A DNA stretch of 64,000 bases from Allopusillimonas ginsengisoli (lineage in GTDB: Bacteria > Pseudomonadota > Gammaproteobacteria > Burkholderiales > Burkholderiaceae_B), in assembly GCF_004153455.1 (NCBI RefSeq), contig NZ_SDQE01000016.1, forward strand, positions 1-64,000, given 5' to 3'. Both the position numbers and the translations under genes were made by a program. Positions 8,628-17,018 of the stretch are shown piece after piece (position 1 is the stretch's first letter; each line of letters begins with the position of its first letter). Below the pieces are notes generated by a model. That model saw nothing but the letters and a program-made list of their open reading frames with translations, made no database searches and was not told where the DNA came from.

Positions 8628-9614
8628 TTAATCAGCTTTGACACCGGCAACGCTCATCAGCTTGCGCCACTTCTCCAACTCGCCGGGGCCGGCAGCCTTG
8701 GCTGTTGCGGCATCCTGGACATCCACTTCCAGTCCTTGCTGCAGACACAATGCTTTGAATTCCGTAGATTGAGCCTGACGCGTCACAGCTTCCGACAGCA
8801 TATCGATAACCGCCTGAGGCGTGCCATGCGGCGCAAAAATCCATACAGGCGAGGCCGCCTCATAGCCAGGAAAGCCTTGCTCTGCCACAGTGAGTACGTC
8901 AGGCAGGCTGAGCGAGCGCGTGGCGGTTGTCACCGCCAGAGGCCGCAGGCGACCGCCTTTGATCAAGGGCAGCACCGAGGACATGCCATTGAAACTCAAG
9001 TCAATCTGCCCCGAGGCCGCATCCAGCGCCACCTGGCCTGGCGCTTTGTAAGGTATGTGGTTCATGGAAATGCCGGCCATGCTGGAAAACAAGGCCGCAG
9101 CCATGTGAGAGGTAGTGCCATTACCAGAGGAACCGTAGGTAATGATGCCCGGGTTTTGCTTGGCCTCTTCAACGACGTCAGCCAAGGTCTTGTAGGGCGA
9201 GTCCGTGGCGACCGAAATGACCAGGGCGGAATTCGCCACTCGGGCGATAGGGTCAAAATCCTGTACGGCGTCATAAGGCGTATTCCGCACCAGCTGATTG
9301 GTATAATGCTGTGCATAGGTGGCAAGCAATGTGTACCCATCCGCCGGAGCCTTGGCCACAAAATGGGTGCCAATCACACCGCCAGCGCCAGTCTTGTTTT
9401 CAACAATGACAGGGGCGCCTATATCTTTGGACATGCCCGCTGCAATCTGGCGCGCCGTCAGATCGGAGCCCGAGCCAACGCCGGTGGCCACGACGAGATG
9501 AATGGGCTTGCCACCGGGAAATGCCTCCGCCAAAGCCGTTGTGGCAAAAGCGAGCGCCCACGTGGCAACGAATATATGTGTCGCAATACTGACAAATGCG
9601 CGTCTGAATATCAT
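8628..9614 (-). CDS. Bug-type TTT substrate-binding protein
   Basis: 328 residues from the ATG at 9614, which has AAGGAGG 5 bases upstream; the frame is open 27 codons further into the preceding gene but without a start signal. Signal peptide MIFRRAFVSIATHIF...ALA, then PIHLVVATGVGSGSDLTARQ, VIVENKTGAGGVIGTHFV, HIPYKAPGQVALDAASGQ and PLAVTTATRSLSLPDV. This is the second receptor in the same operon and clearly distinct from the 5516 copy, so the two may bind different ligands. Confidence 0.93.
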   Translation of the reverse strand: MIFRRAFVSIATHIFVATWALAFATTALAEAFPGGKPIHLVVATGVGSGSDLTARQIAAGMSKDIGAPVIVENKTGAGGVIGTHFVAKAPADGYTLLATYAQHYTNQLVRNTPYDAVQDFDPIARVANSALVISVATDSPYKTLADVVEEAKQNPGIITYGSSGNGTTSHMAAALFSSMAGISMNHIPYKAPGQVALDAASGQIDLSFNGMSSVLPLIKGGRLRPLAVTTATRSLSLPDVLTVAEQGFPGYEAASPVWIFAPHGTPQAVIDMLSEAVTRQAQSTEFKALCLQQGLEVDVQDAATAKAAGPGELEKWRKLMSVAGVKAD

Positions 9615-9624
9615 GTGAGCCTCC

Positions 9625-10791
9625 TTAGATGAATGTTTTTCGCGTTCGATATGCTTCAATTCGCGTCGCCGGCAGCCATTCTTGCAACGCCACAATGGCG
9701 TTATCCGTGCTCAATGCTGAAGGCGGCTCCGGGCGCGCTGCGGGTGTGCGAGAAAAACGCGGCCCGGGCGCCGGTTGAAAAACCCCTTCGATCTCGGTGA
9801 TAGTGCCCCGCGCCTGAATATGCGGGTGGTAGGGTGCCTCGTCAAAATCCAGTACCGGCGCGATGCAGACGTCCAAACTACCTAACAATCGGGTCCATTC
9901 ATCACGTGTTCGTTCTTTGAACTTTGCGGCCAGCACCTGCTTGGCCTGTGGCCATTGCGTTCGATTCATCTGTTCACGCAATAGTGGATGGTTCTGAAGC
10001 TGCAGTTTTTCCAGCAACTGCTGGTAAAACTTCCCTTCTATCGGGCCGACCGAAACGTACTTGCCATCGGCACACGCATAAACTTCGTAGAACGGTGCGC
10101 CAGAATCGAGGAGATTGGTACCACGCTGCTTGGTAAGCATGCCCGCCGCATGGAGGCCTAAGGTTACCGTCATTAGTGACGCCACACCGTCCACCATGGC
10201 CGCATCGATTACTTGCCCCTGCCCTGAGCTTCTTGCCTCCAGAATGCCTGCCAGCAACCCGAATGCAAGATACAAGGAACCGCCAGCATAGTCGCCAAGC
10301 ACATTGAGGGGCATAGTGGGCGCCTGGCCTTCTCGGCCCATGGCATTCAGTGCGCCGGTAATAGCAATATAGTTAAGATCATGTCCTGCCACATGCGCCA
10401 TCGGACCGTCTTGGCCCCAGCCCGTCACCCGGCCATATACCAGACGCCGGTTGCGGGCAAGGCATACGTCAGGACCCAAACCCAAGCGCTCCATGACACC
10501 AGGCCGAAACCCCTCGATCAGCGCGTCGGCCTGCGCGACGAGATCCAGAACCAACTCTCTGGCATCGGGCTCTTTCAGATCCACGCGGATGGATTTGCGA
10601 TTGCGCAGTCCCAAGTCGTGCACCAAAGGGCGCGGCGCACCCAAGCCTGAAGGCACCTTGCGGTCCACGCGAATGACTGTCGCCCCCAGGTCAGCCAGAA
10701 ACATCGCCGCCAATGGGCCCGGGCCAATACCCGCAATTTCCACTACCTTTATGCCCGCCAGAGGACCGGCGCGAGACCGAGTTGAAGACAT
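9625..10791 (-). CDS. CaiB/BaiF family, alpha-methylacyl-CoA racemase-like
   Basis: 388 residues from the ATG at 10791, one base after the TGA of the preceding gene; the frame is open much further upstream, inside that gene. It has the racemase-type signature GRVTGWGQDGPMAHVAGHD (about 120-138) with H137, followed by LGDYAGGS with D167. These match the His and Asp of alpha-methylacyl-CoA racemases rather than simple CoA-transferases, and IEGKFYQQ may carry the Glu partner. Such enzymes epimerise the methyl-branched alpha carbon so an acyl-CoA dehydrogenase can act. It is very similar in layout to the protein at 15800. Confidence 0.82.
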   Translation of the reverse strand: MSSTRSRAGPLAGIKVVEIAGIGPGPLAAMFLADLGATVIRVDRKVPSGLGAPRPLVHDLGLRNRKSIRVDLKEPDARELVLDLVAQADALIEGFRPGVMERLGLGPDVCLARNRRLVYGRVTGWGQDGPMAHVAGHDLNYIAITGALNAMGREGQAPTMPLNVLGDYAGGSLYLAFGLLAGILEARSSGQGQVIDAAMVDGVASLMTVTLGLHAAGMLTKQRGTNLLDSGAPFYEVYACADGKYVSVGPIEGKFYQQLLEKLQLQNHPLLREQMNRTQWPQAKQVLAAKFKERTRDEWTRLLGSLDVCIAPVLDFDEAPYHPHIQARGTITEIEGVFQPAPGPRFSRTPAARPEPPSALSTDNAIVALQEWLPATRIEAYRTRKTFI

Positions 10792-10792
10792 T

Positions 10793-12037
10793 TCAGATAA
10801 CCCCTTGCTCCTGCAAGCGCTGTAGTTCAGCCTCAGACAGATTGAGCAATCCTCGATACACGTCTTCATTGGAGGCGCCCAGCGCCTGCGCGGGCTGGTC
10901 GAACCGTACTGGTGATTCGGAAAACTGAATGGGCAGACCCATGCCCATCGCCGTGGCTCCACTGGAAACCAAGCCCGCATGTTCCAACGGCACCACAGCG
11001 CCGCGTGCCTGCAAGTCTGCATCGCTCAAGACCTGCTGCGGTGTGCGCACCTCGGCACAGGGTACGCCTCGTTTCTCTTGCAACTCGCGGATTACTTCGG
11101 CGCTGGTACGTTGAAGCAACCAGTCCTGAATAATCACGTTAATTTCGCCTGAGTGTTTGGTGCGTGGCCCCAATGCAGAGAAGCGCGGATCTTGCGCTAG
11201 CTCCGGTTGCGCCATGGCTTCGGTGAGGCGTTTGAACCACGCTGACTGAAAGGCAACGAGCGCCACGTACCCATCCTGAGTCTTATACACACCGAAGGGA
11301 GTCAACCGCTCCATGAAGTTCCCGGAGCGTTTCGGGTAGCCCTCCTTCAAGTAAACATCAAAGTGCTCTTCGGCCATCAACGAGGCCAGGCAATCGAGCA
11401 TGGACACCTGCACATGCTGGCCCACCCCGGTTTTGCCTCGATGAATCAAGGCCGACAGAATACCGTTGACCGCAAAGAGCGGTGCAATCATGTCTGCCAT
11501 CGGCAAACCCAGGCGCGTGGGTGGACAGTCGGGAAAGCCTGTGACATCCATGATGCCGCTCAGCGCCTGAACGATGATGTCCATGCCTTTAAGCTGAGGA
11601 TAAAGGCTAGGCTCGCCAAACGCCTTTATGGAGGCATAAACGATCTTGGGGTTGGCTGCGCACACGCTGTTGTAGTCCACGCCCAGCCGACTCGTAACAC
11701 CTTCGCTGGCATTCTCGATCAGCACGTCGCACTCTTTGGCCAGCCGCATGAACAGCTGCCGGCCTTCCGTGGATTTGAGATTCAGCGTAATACTTTTCTT
11801 GTTGCGCGCACGATTGAGGATAGACAGCGACACATCTTCCTCGTGGCGTACGCCAAAGTGAATGCCCTCCTGATTGACATACGGAGGATTGTTCCGGGCG
11901 ATGTCGCCCCCGTCAGGAGACTCAACACGTATCACCTCCGCTCCCAGCCCTCCGAGTAGCAATGACCCGTAGGGGCCAGCCAGAGCTACCGTCAAATCGA
12001 GTACCCGAATGCCCTCCAAGGGCTTTGCCGCTGACAT
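10793..12037 (-). CDS. CaiB/BaiF family CoA-transferase
   Basis: 414 residues; AGGAGACTAGC precedes the ATG at 12037. Family hallmarks: LEGIRVLDLTVALAGPYGSLL, NRARNKKSITLNLKS, ENASEGVTSRLGVDY and the catalytic Asp D182 in GLPMADMIAPLFAV. It lies directly downstream of acyl-CoA dehydrogenase, MaoC and CitE-like genes. That set resembles known itaconate/citramalate clusters, in which the CoA-transferase activates the dicarboxylate. A strong hairpin occupies the gap before it (12056-12100), unusual inside this otherwise tight operon. Confidence 0.88.
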   Translation of the reverse strand: MSAAKPLEGIRVLDLTVALAGPYGSLLLGGLGAEVIRVESPDGGDIARNNPPYVNQEGIHFGVRHEEDVSLSILNRARNKKSITLNLKSTEGRQLFMRLAKECDVLIENASEGVTSRLGVDYNSVCAANPKIVYASIKAFGEPSLYPQLKGMDIIVQALSGIMDVTGFPDCPPTRLGLPMADMIAPLFAVNGILSALIHRGKTGVGQHVQVSMLDCLASLMAEEHFDVYLKEGYPKRSGNFMERLTPFGVYKTQDGYVALVAFQSAWFKRLTEAMAQPELAQDPRFSALGPRTKHSGEINVIIQDWLLQRTSAEVIRELQEKRGVPCAEVRTPQQVLSDADLQARGAVVPLEHAGLVSSGATAMGMGLPIQFSESPVRFDQPAQALGASNEDVYRGLLNLSEAELQRLQEQGVI

Positions 12038-12055
12038 GCTAGTCTCCTGAAACCC

Positions 12056-12100
12056 GTCTACAGACTAGCCCTGAATAACTATCAGGACTGGTCTGTAGAC
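12056..12100. other. Large imperfect hairpin within the operon
   Basis: Left arm GTCTACAGACtAGccCTGA and right arm, read as reverse complement, GTCTACAGACcAGtcCTGA: 17 of 19 positions pair around a 7-base loop. The outer 10 bases match perfectly and are themselves part-symmetric (GTCT..AGAC). It lies 18 bases upstream of the CoA-transferase start, after the acyl-CoA dehydrogenase stop, with no T-run. It could be a double operator of GntR/TetR style or an RNA processing or stability element. The 10-mer CTACAGACTA recurs at 23882-23891 before the second acyl-CoA dehydrogenase operon. Confidence 0.6.
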
Positions 12101-12206
12101 AGCTTGTCACTGGTTTTATGAGTGCGCCTGGCACACTTATCCTGCGTACGCCGGCCAACCAGACACAAGCCCGTCGTGACGGCCGGGCCGGTGTGGCGCC
12201 AGTTGC

Positions 12207-13397
12207 TCAGTATGATTTCGGCAAGCCGAGCACTTTATGGGCTACAAAATTACATACCATTTCCTGCGAAACCGGCGCCAAGCGCAGTAGGCGGACTTCT
12301 CGCCACAACCGCTCAATGTGATATTCCTTCGCATACGCAAACCCGCCATGAGTTTGCATCGCCTGGTCGCAAGCCTGATAGCCAGCATCCGCCCCCAAGA
12401 ATTTGGCGGTGTTAGCCTGCGGGCCGCATGACTGATGATTGTCGTAGAGCATGGCAGCGTGAAGCGCAACGCTTTCCGCACCCTGCAGACGCATCCAGCA
12501 TTCAGCCAACGGGTTGGCCACCGCCTGATTTTTACCAATGGGTCGATCGAATACCACACGCTCATTGGCGTATTGCACCGCCATATCGAGCGCGGCATAG
12601 CCTATGCCGATTGCTTCCATCGCTACCACCACACGTTCGGGGTTTAGGCCGTCCAGCAGATGACTGAAACCCTTGCCCACCTCGCCGATAACGTTTTCTT
12701 CGGGAACCTCCAAACCATCGATGAAAACCTCGTTGGAGTCCACTGCTGCGCGACCCAGCTTATCGATAACGCGCACCTCGCAGTGCTTGCGATCCAGGTC
12801 AGCGTAGAACAGCGTCATCCCGTCGAGAGGACGTTTCTCATCACGCGGCGAGGTGCGCGCCAGTATCAGATACTTGGTTGCATTCTGCGCATTGGTGCTC
12901 CACACCTTCTGGCCGTTGATGATCCAGCGATCCCCCTTCTTTTCGGCACGCGTCTTGATCCGGGAAGTGTCCACGCCGGCCGTCGGCTCAGTCACACCAA
13001 AGGCCATCAGTGTTGTGCCGTTCACAAAGCCAGGTAATGCACGTCGTTTCAGATCTTCTGAGCCATGACGCAGGATAGGTGCAGGTGGAAAAACATAGAA
13101 GTGCATTGCGGAGGCACCACTCATGCCGGCGCCGGATGCACCTATTTCACGCAGCATTACCGCCGCTTCGGCCAGGCCCAACCCCATGCCGCCATACTCC
13201 TCGGGCATCATGATGCCCATCCATCCTGCTTCTGCAAAGGCATTCACAAAATCCCAGGGATATTTGCTTTCCTTGTCGCATTCTCGCCAGTAGGCCAGGT
13301 CGAACTTGTCAGCCAATGTGCGCGCTGCCTGACGGACATCGTTCAGTTGCTCTTCGCGCGCCGAGTAGACGGCAAAGTAGTTGGGTACATCGGACAT
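12207..13397 (-). CDS. Acyl-CoA dehydrogenase family protein
   Basis: 396 residues, typical length. CGGAGAGACACC precedes the ATG at 13397. Seen: EAGWMGIMMPEEYGGMGLG, AFGVTEPTAGVDTSRIKT (FAD/substrate loop), DRWIINGQKVWSTNAQNA, the helical C-terminal domain with FDRPIGKNQAV, and MQTHGGFAYAKEYHIERLWREVR near the end. It oxidises the alpha-beta bond of an acyl-CoA and hands electrons to ETF. It follows the MaoC gene by 21 bases and is part of the CitE-headed operon. Confidence 0.92.
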   Translation of the reverse strand: MSDVPNYFAVYSAREEQLNDVRQAARTLADKFDLAYWRECDKESKYPWDFVNAFAEAGWMGIMMPEEYGGMGLGLAEAAVMLREIGASGAGMSGASAMHFYVFPPAPILRHGSEDLKRRALPGFVNGTTLMAFGVTEPTAGVDTSRIKTRAEKKGDRWIINGQKVWSTNAQNATKYLILARTSPRDEKRPLDGMTLFYADLDRKHCEVRVIDKLGRAAVDSNEVFIDGLEVPEENVIGEVGKGFSHLLDGLNPERVVVAMEAIGIGYAALDMAVQYANERVVFDRPIGKNQAVANPLAECWMRLQGAESVALHAAMLYDNHQSCGPQANTAKFLGADAGYQACDQAMQTHGGFAYAKEYHIERLWREVRLLRLAPVSQEMVCNFVAHKVLGLPKSY

Positions 13398-13418
13398 GGT
13401 GTCTCTCCGGGTAACAGG

Positions 13419-13877
13419 TTACGTCTGCTGCGGACGCAGCATCATCAGACCAGTGCGCATGGCCGTGCAGACGATCTCGTCACGCTGGTTCTTTGCGACG
13501 TGCTTGAAAGTGACGATCCCCGAATCCGTGCGACTCTTCGAAAGACGCGTTTCCAGGATCTCGGTTTGGACGCGAATGGTGTCGCCGTGAAAGGTAGGCT
13601 TGGGAAAGGCGATCTCACCAAACCCCAGATTGCCCAACGTCGTGCCCAGCGTCGTTTCATACACCGTGATGCCCGCAACCAGCGCCAACAGGAACATGCT
13701 ATTGACCAAGCGCTGGCCGTAGAACGTGTTCTTGCTGTACTCCGCATCAATGTGCAACGGCGCACAGTTGTAGGTCATGGCTGAAAACAAGACATTGTCA
13801 GTTTCAGTCACGGTTCGGCGTATGGCGTGTTCGATCACCATGCCAGGTTTGAACTCTTCAAAATAGAGGCCAGCCAT
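13419..13877 (-). CDS. MaoC-like (R)-hydratase, mesaconyl/beta-methylmalyl-CoA dehydratase type
   Basis: 152 residues from the ATG at 13877 (GGGAGATAGACAA upstream), although the frame is open 50 codons into the upstream gene. Hot-dog fold: GLYFEEFKPGMVIEHAIRRT, TVTETDNVLFSAMTYN, PLHIDAEYSKNTFYGQRLVN, and FPKPTFHGDTIRVQTEIL. The usual catalytic Asp of the D-x4-H hydratase motif is Asn (N37) while H42 is kept, a state I associate with the mesaconyl-CoA hydratase branch. It pairs with the CitE-like lyase upstream: hydrate an unsaturated C5 acyl-CoA, then cleave it. Confidence 0.87.
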   Translation of the reverse strand: MAGLYFEEFKPGMVIEHAIRRTVTETDNVLFSAMTYNCAPLHIDAEYSKNTFYGQRLVNSMFLLALVAGITVYETTLGTTLGNLGFGEIAFPKPTFHGDTIRVQTEILETRLSKSRTDSGIVTFKHVAKNQRDEIVCTAMRTGLMMLRPQQT

Positions 13878-13899
13878 TTGTCTATCTCCCGCGTAGTAA

Positions 13900-14787
13900 T
13901 TAGCTGTTGAATGTGCGCGCGAGCTCAATGATTTCGCGAGCAGTCTTAACGTGCGCAATATCAATGTGCTCGCCATCGTAGATACAAGAAGCCCTGCCTT
14001 CGGACTGGGCATTCTCCAGCGCCACAATCATTCCTTCGTAAAATGCCACCTCTTCGTCTGAAGGGCTGTACATTTTGTTTACGATCTCGACGTTGGAAGG
14101 ATGTAGAAGCAGTTCTCCGCTCATACCCAACTGGCGATCCTTTTCGGACGAAACCTTCAACCCCTCAAGATCGTGCACCTGCTGCCACACACCACCGATG
14201 GGCAATTTTCCGGCAGCCCGTGCAGCCATCACGATGCGCGACTTCAGGAACAACGTTTCGCGACCATCAAGCGACCAGACCGTATTCAGGGCTCGAGCGA
14301 CGTCGGCGTTCTTGGCAGTAGCACCCACAATGGCCGGCACGCGTTCGCACGACGCGATTTCGTAGGCAAATTGCAGAGAGCGAGCTGTCTCCAGCAGTGG
14401 AATCACCTTGGTATGGCCCAGTTCGACACCATTGCGATACTCGGCCTCGGATAACATCGACGAAACGGTATGAATGTCTTCCGGACCGCAAGGCTTGGAG
14501 ATTACGATGCCCTCCACGTGAGTGCTGACCACAGACAGAATGTCATCGAAGTCGTACAAATGAGGGCTACGATTAATGCGCACCCAAACCCGCTGCCCCT
14601 GTTCGGCCAGCCACGCCAGCTTTGATTTGACAATCTCTCGGGCTTCCGCCTTGTTGTCAGGAGGAACGCTATCCTCCAGATCCAGGATCAGCGCATCGGC
14701 CTTGGCCTTGATCGACTTTTCAATCCAGCTTGGCTTATTGCCCGGAACAAAAAGAAAAGAACGTATGGGTTTCATCTGCGTCGTCAT
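13900..14787 (-). CDS. HpcH/HpaI aldolase / CitE-like acyl-CoA lyase
   Basis: 295 residues of the citrate lyase beta / malyl-CoA lyase family. Seen: MKPIRSFLFVPGNKP (substrate/CoA-binding start), DALILDLEDSVPPDNK with metal-site acids, RVWVRINRSPHLYDFDD (the conserved Arg), VISKPCGPEDIHTV, and KVIPLLETARSLQFAYEI with the metal-binding Glu. CGAGGTAGGC precedes the ATG. It is the first gene of the operon and follows the palindrome at 14838-14855. Likely products are acetyl-CoA plus an oxo-acid (pyruvate or glyoxylate) from a citramalyl- or malyl-like CoA ester; inferred. Confidence 0.88.
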   Translation of the reverse strand: MTTQMKPIRSFLFVPGNKPSWIEKSIKAKADALILDLEDSVPPDNKAEAREIVKSKLAWLAEQGQRVWVRINRSPHLYDFDDILSVVSTHVEGIVISKPCGPEDIHTVSSMLSEAEYRNGVELGHTKVIPLLETARSLQFAYEIASCERVPAIVGATAKNADVARALNTVWSLDGRETLFLKSRIVMAARAAGKLPIGGVWQQVHDLEGLKVSSEKDRQLGMSGELLLHPSNVEIVNKMYSPSDEEVAFYEGMIVALENAQSEGRASCIYDGEHIDIAHVKTAREIIELARTFNS

Positions 14788-14837
14788 GCCTACCTCGGGC
14801 TAGTGAATAGTCTGGCCATTTATATCTTGAAATCTAC

Positions 14838-14855
14838 CTAACGATTGATAGTTAG
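14838..14855. promoter_or_regulatory. Second copy of palindromic operator CTAAC-N8-GTTAG
   Basis: CTAACgattgataGTTAG, flanked by CC upstream and TT downstream, the same architecture as at 1297-1314. It lies 51 bases upstream of the CitE-like start (minus strand) and 147 bases before the divergent SDR. On the minus strand a TATAAA box follows about 10 bases downstream, so a bound protein would overlap the expected -35 region and repress. Confidence 0.62.
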
Positions 14856-15001
14856 TTTGACGTTTCCGAGGATTTCACACTACTGGGGTTTACACCTAAA
14901 AACCAGGAGAGCCAATTCTGAACTACGGAACAATCATCTGCCTTGGCATCACCAAGTCATCAACATTCCAGTATCGTGACTATCGTCAGAAAGGAGGAAC
15001 T

Positions 15002-15784
15002 ATGGACATGGGACTCGCGGGAAAACGCGTGCTGATTACAGGCGCCTCTCAAGGCATTGGCGCAGGTCTTGCAAAATCCTTTGCCACAGAAGGATGTGAA
15101 TTATCACTGGTAGCACGCTCCGCGGAAAAACTCAGCGCGCTGGCGAGCGAATTGCAATCCGAACATGGCGTTCAAGTGAACGTGCTGGCGCTCGATATGA
15201 CCCGACAGGGCGCAATTGCCGACATCATGGCGTTTGCAGGATCGTCCGATATTCTTGTCAACAATGCCGGCGCCATCCCCGGCGGCACCTTGTGGGAAGT
15301 CGACGAAGATGCATGGCGAAAAGGATGGGAACTCAAGGTGTTCGGCTACATCAACCTCACGCGCGCGATGTATACCGAAATGAAACATCGTCGGCAGGGC
15401 GTCATACTGAATAACATCGGCAATGGCGGGCAAAACTTCGACTTCAACTACATTGCGGGATCCAGCGGCAATGCCGCATTGATGGCGTTTACCTGCGCCC
15501 TGGGTGGACGCAGCCTCGAAGATGGCATCCGCGTGGTCGGCGTCAATCCTGGCCCCGTCGCAACCGACCGCATCGAGAAAGTACTTAAAAACCATGCGGC
15601 ACGCCTGCTTGGAGATGAACAACGTTCCACTGAATTGCTAGCAGGCTATCCGCTAGGGCGTGCCGCATCAGTGGCGGAAATAGCCGATCTTTTTGTCTAT
15701 CTCGCATCTCCACACTCGAGCTACACATCCGGCACCATCATTACGGTAGATGGTGGCATTACATCCAGACGCTCTGTCGCATGA
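15002..15784 (+). CDS. Short-chain dehydrogenase/reductase (SDR)
   Basis: 260 residues, classical SDR. AAAGGAGG sits 5 bases before the ATG. The NAD(P) motif is TGASQGIGAGLA (about 14-25), followed by NNAGAIPGG. The catalytic Ser/Tyr region is altered: after NIGNGGQNFDFNYIAGSSGNAALMAFT the spacing keeps Tyr but the usual Lys four residues later is not evident (YIAGSS instead of YxxxK). The C-terminus GTIITVDGGI is standard. It may be a reductase with a modified proton relay or a catalytically altered member. It is divergent from the CitE operon and shares its regulatory region. Confidence 0.85.
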   Translation: MDMGLAGKRVLITGASQGIGAGLAKSFATEGCELSLVARSAEKLSALASELQSEHGVQVNVLALDMTRQGAIADIMAFAGSSDILVNNAGAIPGGTLWEVDEDAWRKGWELKVFGYINLTRAMYTEMKHRRQGVILNNIGNGGQNFDFNYIAGSSGNAALMAFTCALGGRSLEDGIRVVGVNPGPVATDRIEKVLKNHAARLLGDEQRSTELLAGYPLGRAASVAEIADLFVYLASPHSSYTSGTIITVDGGITSRRSVA

Positions 15785-15799
15785 CGGCAAAACTAAGCG

Positions 15800-16969
15800 C
15801 TACAGCACAGCGCCTGCTGTGCGCAATGCTTCGAACTCATCCACCGTAAATCCCCAGTCACGCAGCACTTCTTCATTGTGTTGGCCAGGCTTTGGCGGTG
15901 GGTGCTGAATTGCGCCCGGTGTCCGGCTGAAGCGCGGCGCCGGCGCGGGCTGCATGACGCCATCAATGTGGGTGAAAATGCCCCTATCCTTAATATGCGC
16001 ATTCTGAGGCGCTTCGGTCATGGACAATACCGGCGTGATGCATGATTGCGTCCCCTTTGCTAGCTCTACCCACTCATCCCGCGAACGAGTCTTGAACGCC
16101 TTGGCGAAGCGTTCTTTTAGCTGCGGCCAGCCAGCTTGGTCGTGCTGCTCAGGCAGCGCCTGTCCGGCCAAACCGAGCACGTCCAGCGCATCGCGATAGA
16201 AGCGACCCTCATTGGCGGCTATGCTCACATACTTGCCATCCCCGGTCTCGTAGACGTTGTACCAAGGAGCCCCAGAGTCGAGCCGATTTGCCCCACGCTC
16301 ATCTTTCCAGTAGCCAGCGGCAAGAAAGCCATACAGCAGCGTCATCAGTGACGCTGATCCGTCCACCATCGCGGCGTCCACCACCTGCCCGTGTCCCGAG
16401 GTGCGACTTTCCAGAAGCGCGCTGACCACACCCAAAGCCAGATATAGCGAACCTCCACCAAAATCGCCTATCAGATTCAGAGGTATGGCTGGCGCCTCTC
16501 CAGCCCGACCCACCGCATGCAACACCCCCGTCAGCGAAATGTAGTTGATGTCATGTCCCGGCGCATGCGCCATGGGACCGTCCTGCCCCCATCCCGTCAT
16601 GCGGCCATACACCAGGCGCTGATTGGCCTTGAGGCAAACCTCGGGCCCGAGCCCCAATCGCTCCATCACGCCAGGACGAAAGCCCTCGATCAACACATCA
16701 GCCTGCTTCACGAGACGCAGCACGGCTTTCGTAGCATCCGGTTTTTTTAGATCCATCCGTATGCTGCGACGGCCCCGATTGAGCAGATCGAATCGCGCAT
16801 CGATAGGCGCGCCTCCATCGTGACCGGGCGGGCGATCGATACGAATCACTTGAGCGCCCATATCCGCCAGCAGCATGCAGCAAAACGGTCCAGGACCGAT
16901 GCCGCCGATCTCCACAATTCTGATGCCTGCCAGCGGTCCATTAGCCTTCGTCGTCATCGCTGTGCTCAT
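15800..16969 (-). CDS. CaiB/BaiF family, alpha-methylacyl-CoA racemase-like
   Basis: 389 residues. It has the racemase-type block GRMTGWGQDGPMAHAPGHD (H139) and LIGDFGGGSLY (D169), and IRIVEIGGIGPGPFCCMLLADMG at the N-terminus. It is clearly a paralogue of the protein at 9625: same length, same block order, same C-terminal PRFSRTPGA segment. It is the last gene of the operon that begins at 23823, 49 bases behind another CoA-transferase. Converges with the SDR (15-base gap), so no room for a separate terminator. Confidence 0.82.
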   Translation of the reverse strand: MSTAMTTKANGPLAGIRIVEIGGIGPGPFCCMLLADMGAQVIRIDRPPGHDGGAPIDARFDLLNRGRRSIRMDLKKPDATKAVLRLVKQADVLIEGFRPGVMERLGLGPEVCLKANQRLVYGRMTGWGQDGPMAHAPGHDINYISLTGVLHAVGRAGEAPAIPLNLIGDFGGGSLYLALGVVSALLESRTSGHGQVVDAAMVDGSASLMTLLYGFLAAGYWKDERGANRLDSGAPWYNVYETGDGKYVSIAANEGRFYRDALDVLGLAGQALPEQHDQAGWPQLKERFAKAFKTRSRDEWVELAKGTQSCITPVLSMTEAPQNAHIKDRGIFTHIDGVMQPAPAPRFSRTPGAIQHPPPKPGQHNEEVLRDWGFTVDEFEALRTAGAVL

Positions 16970-17018
16970 TTGTTTTTTTCCCTAGGCATTGTCGCCGTCT
17001 GGATCAAGTCGCAGTATG

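Noticed and set aside
8388-9632. 414-codon frame on the plus strand
   Set aside because: It lies wholly opposite the SnoaL-like and Bug genes, which have strong homology and ribosome sites. It is an antisense shadow produced by codon bias.
13065-13784. 239-codon frame on the plus strand
   Set aside because: Opposite the acyl-CoA dehydrogenase and MaoC genes; no protein-like motifs.
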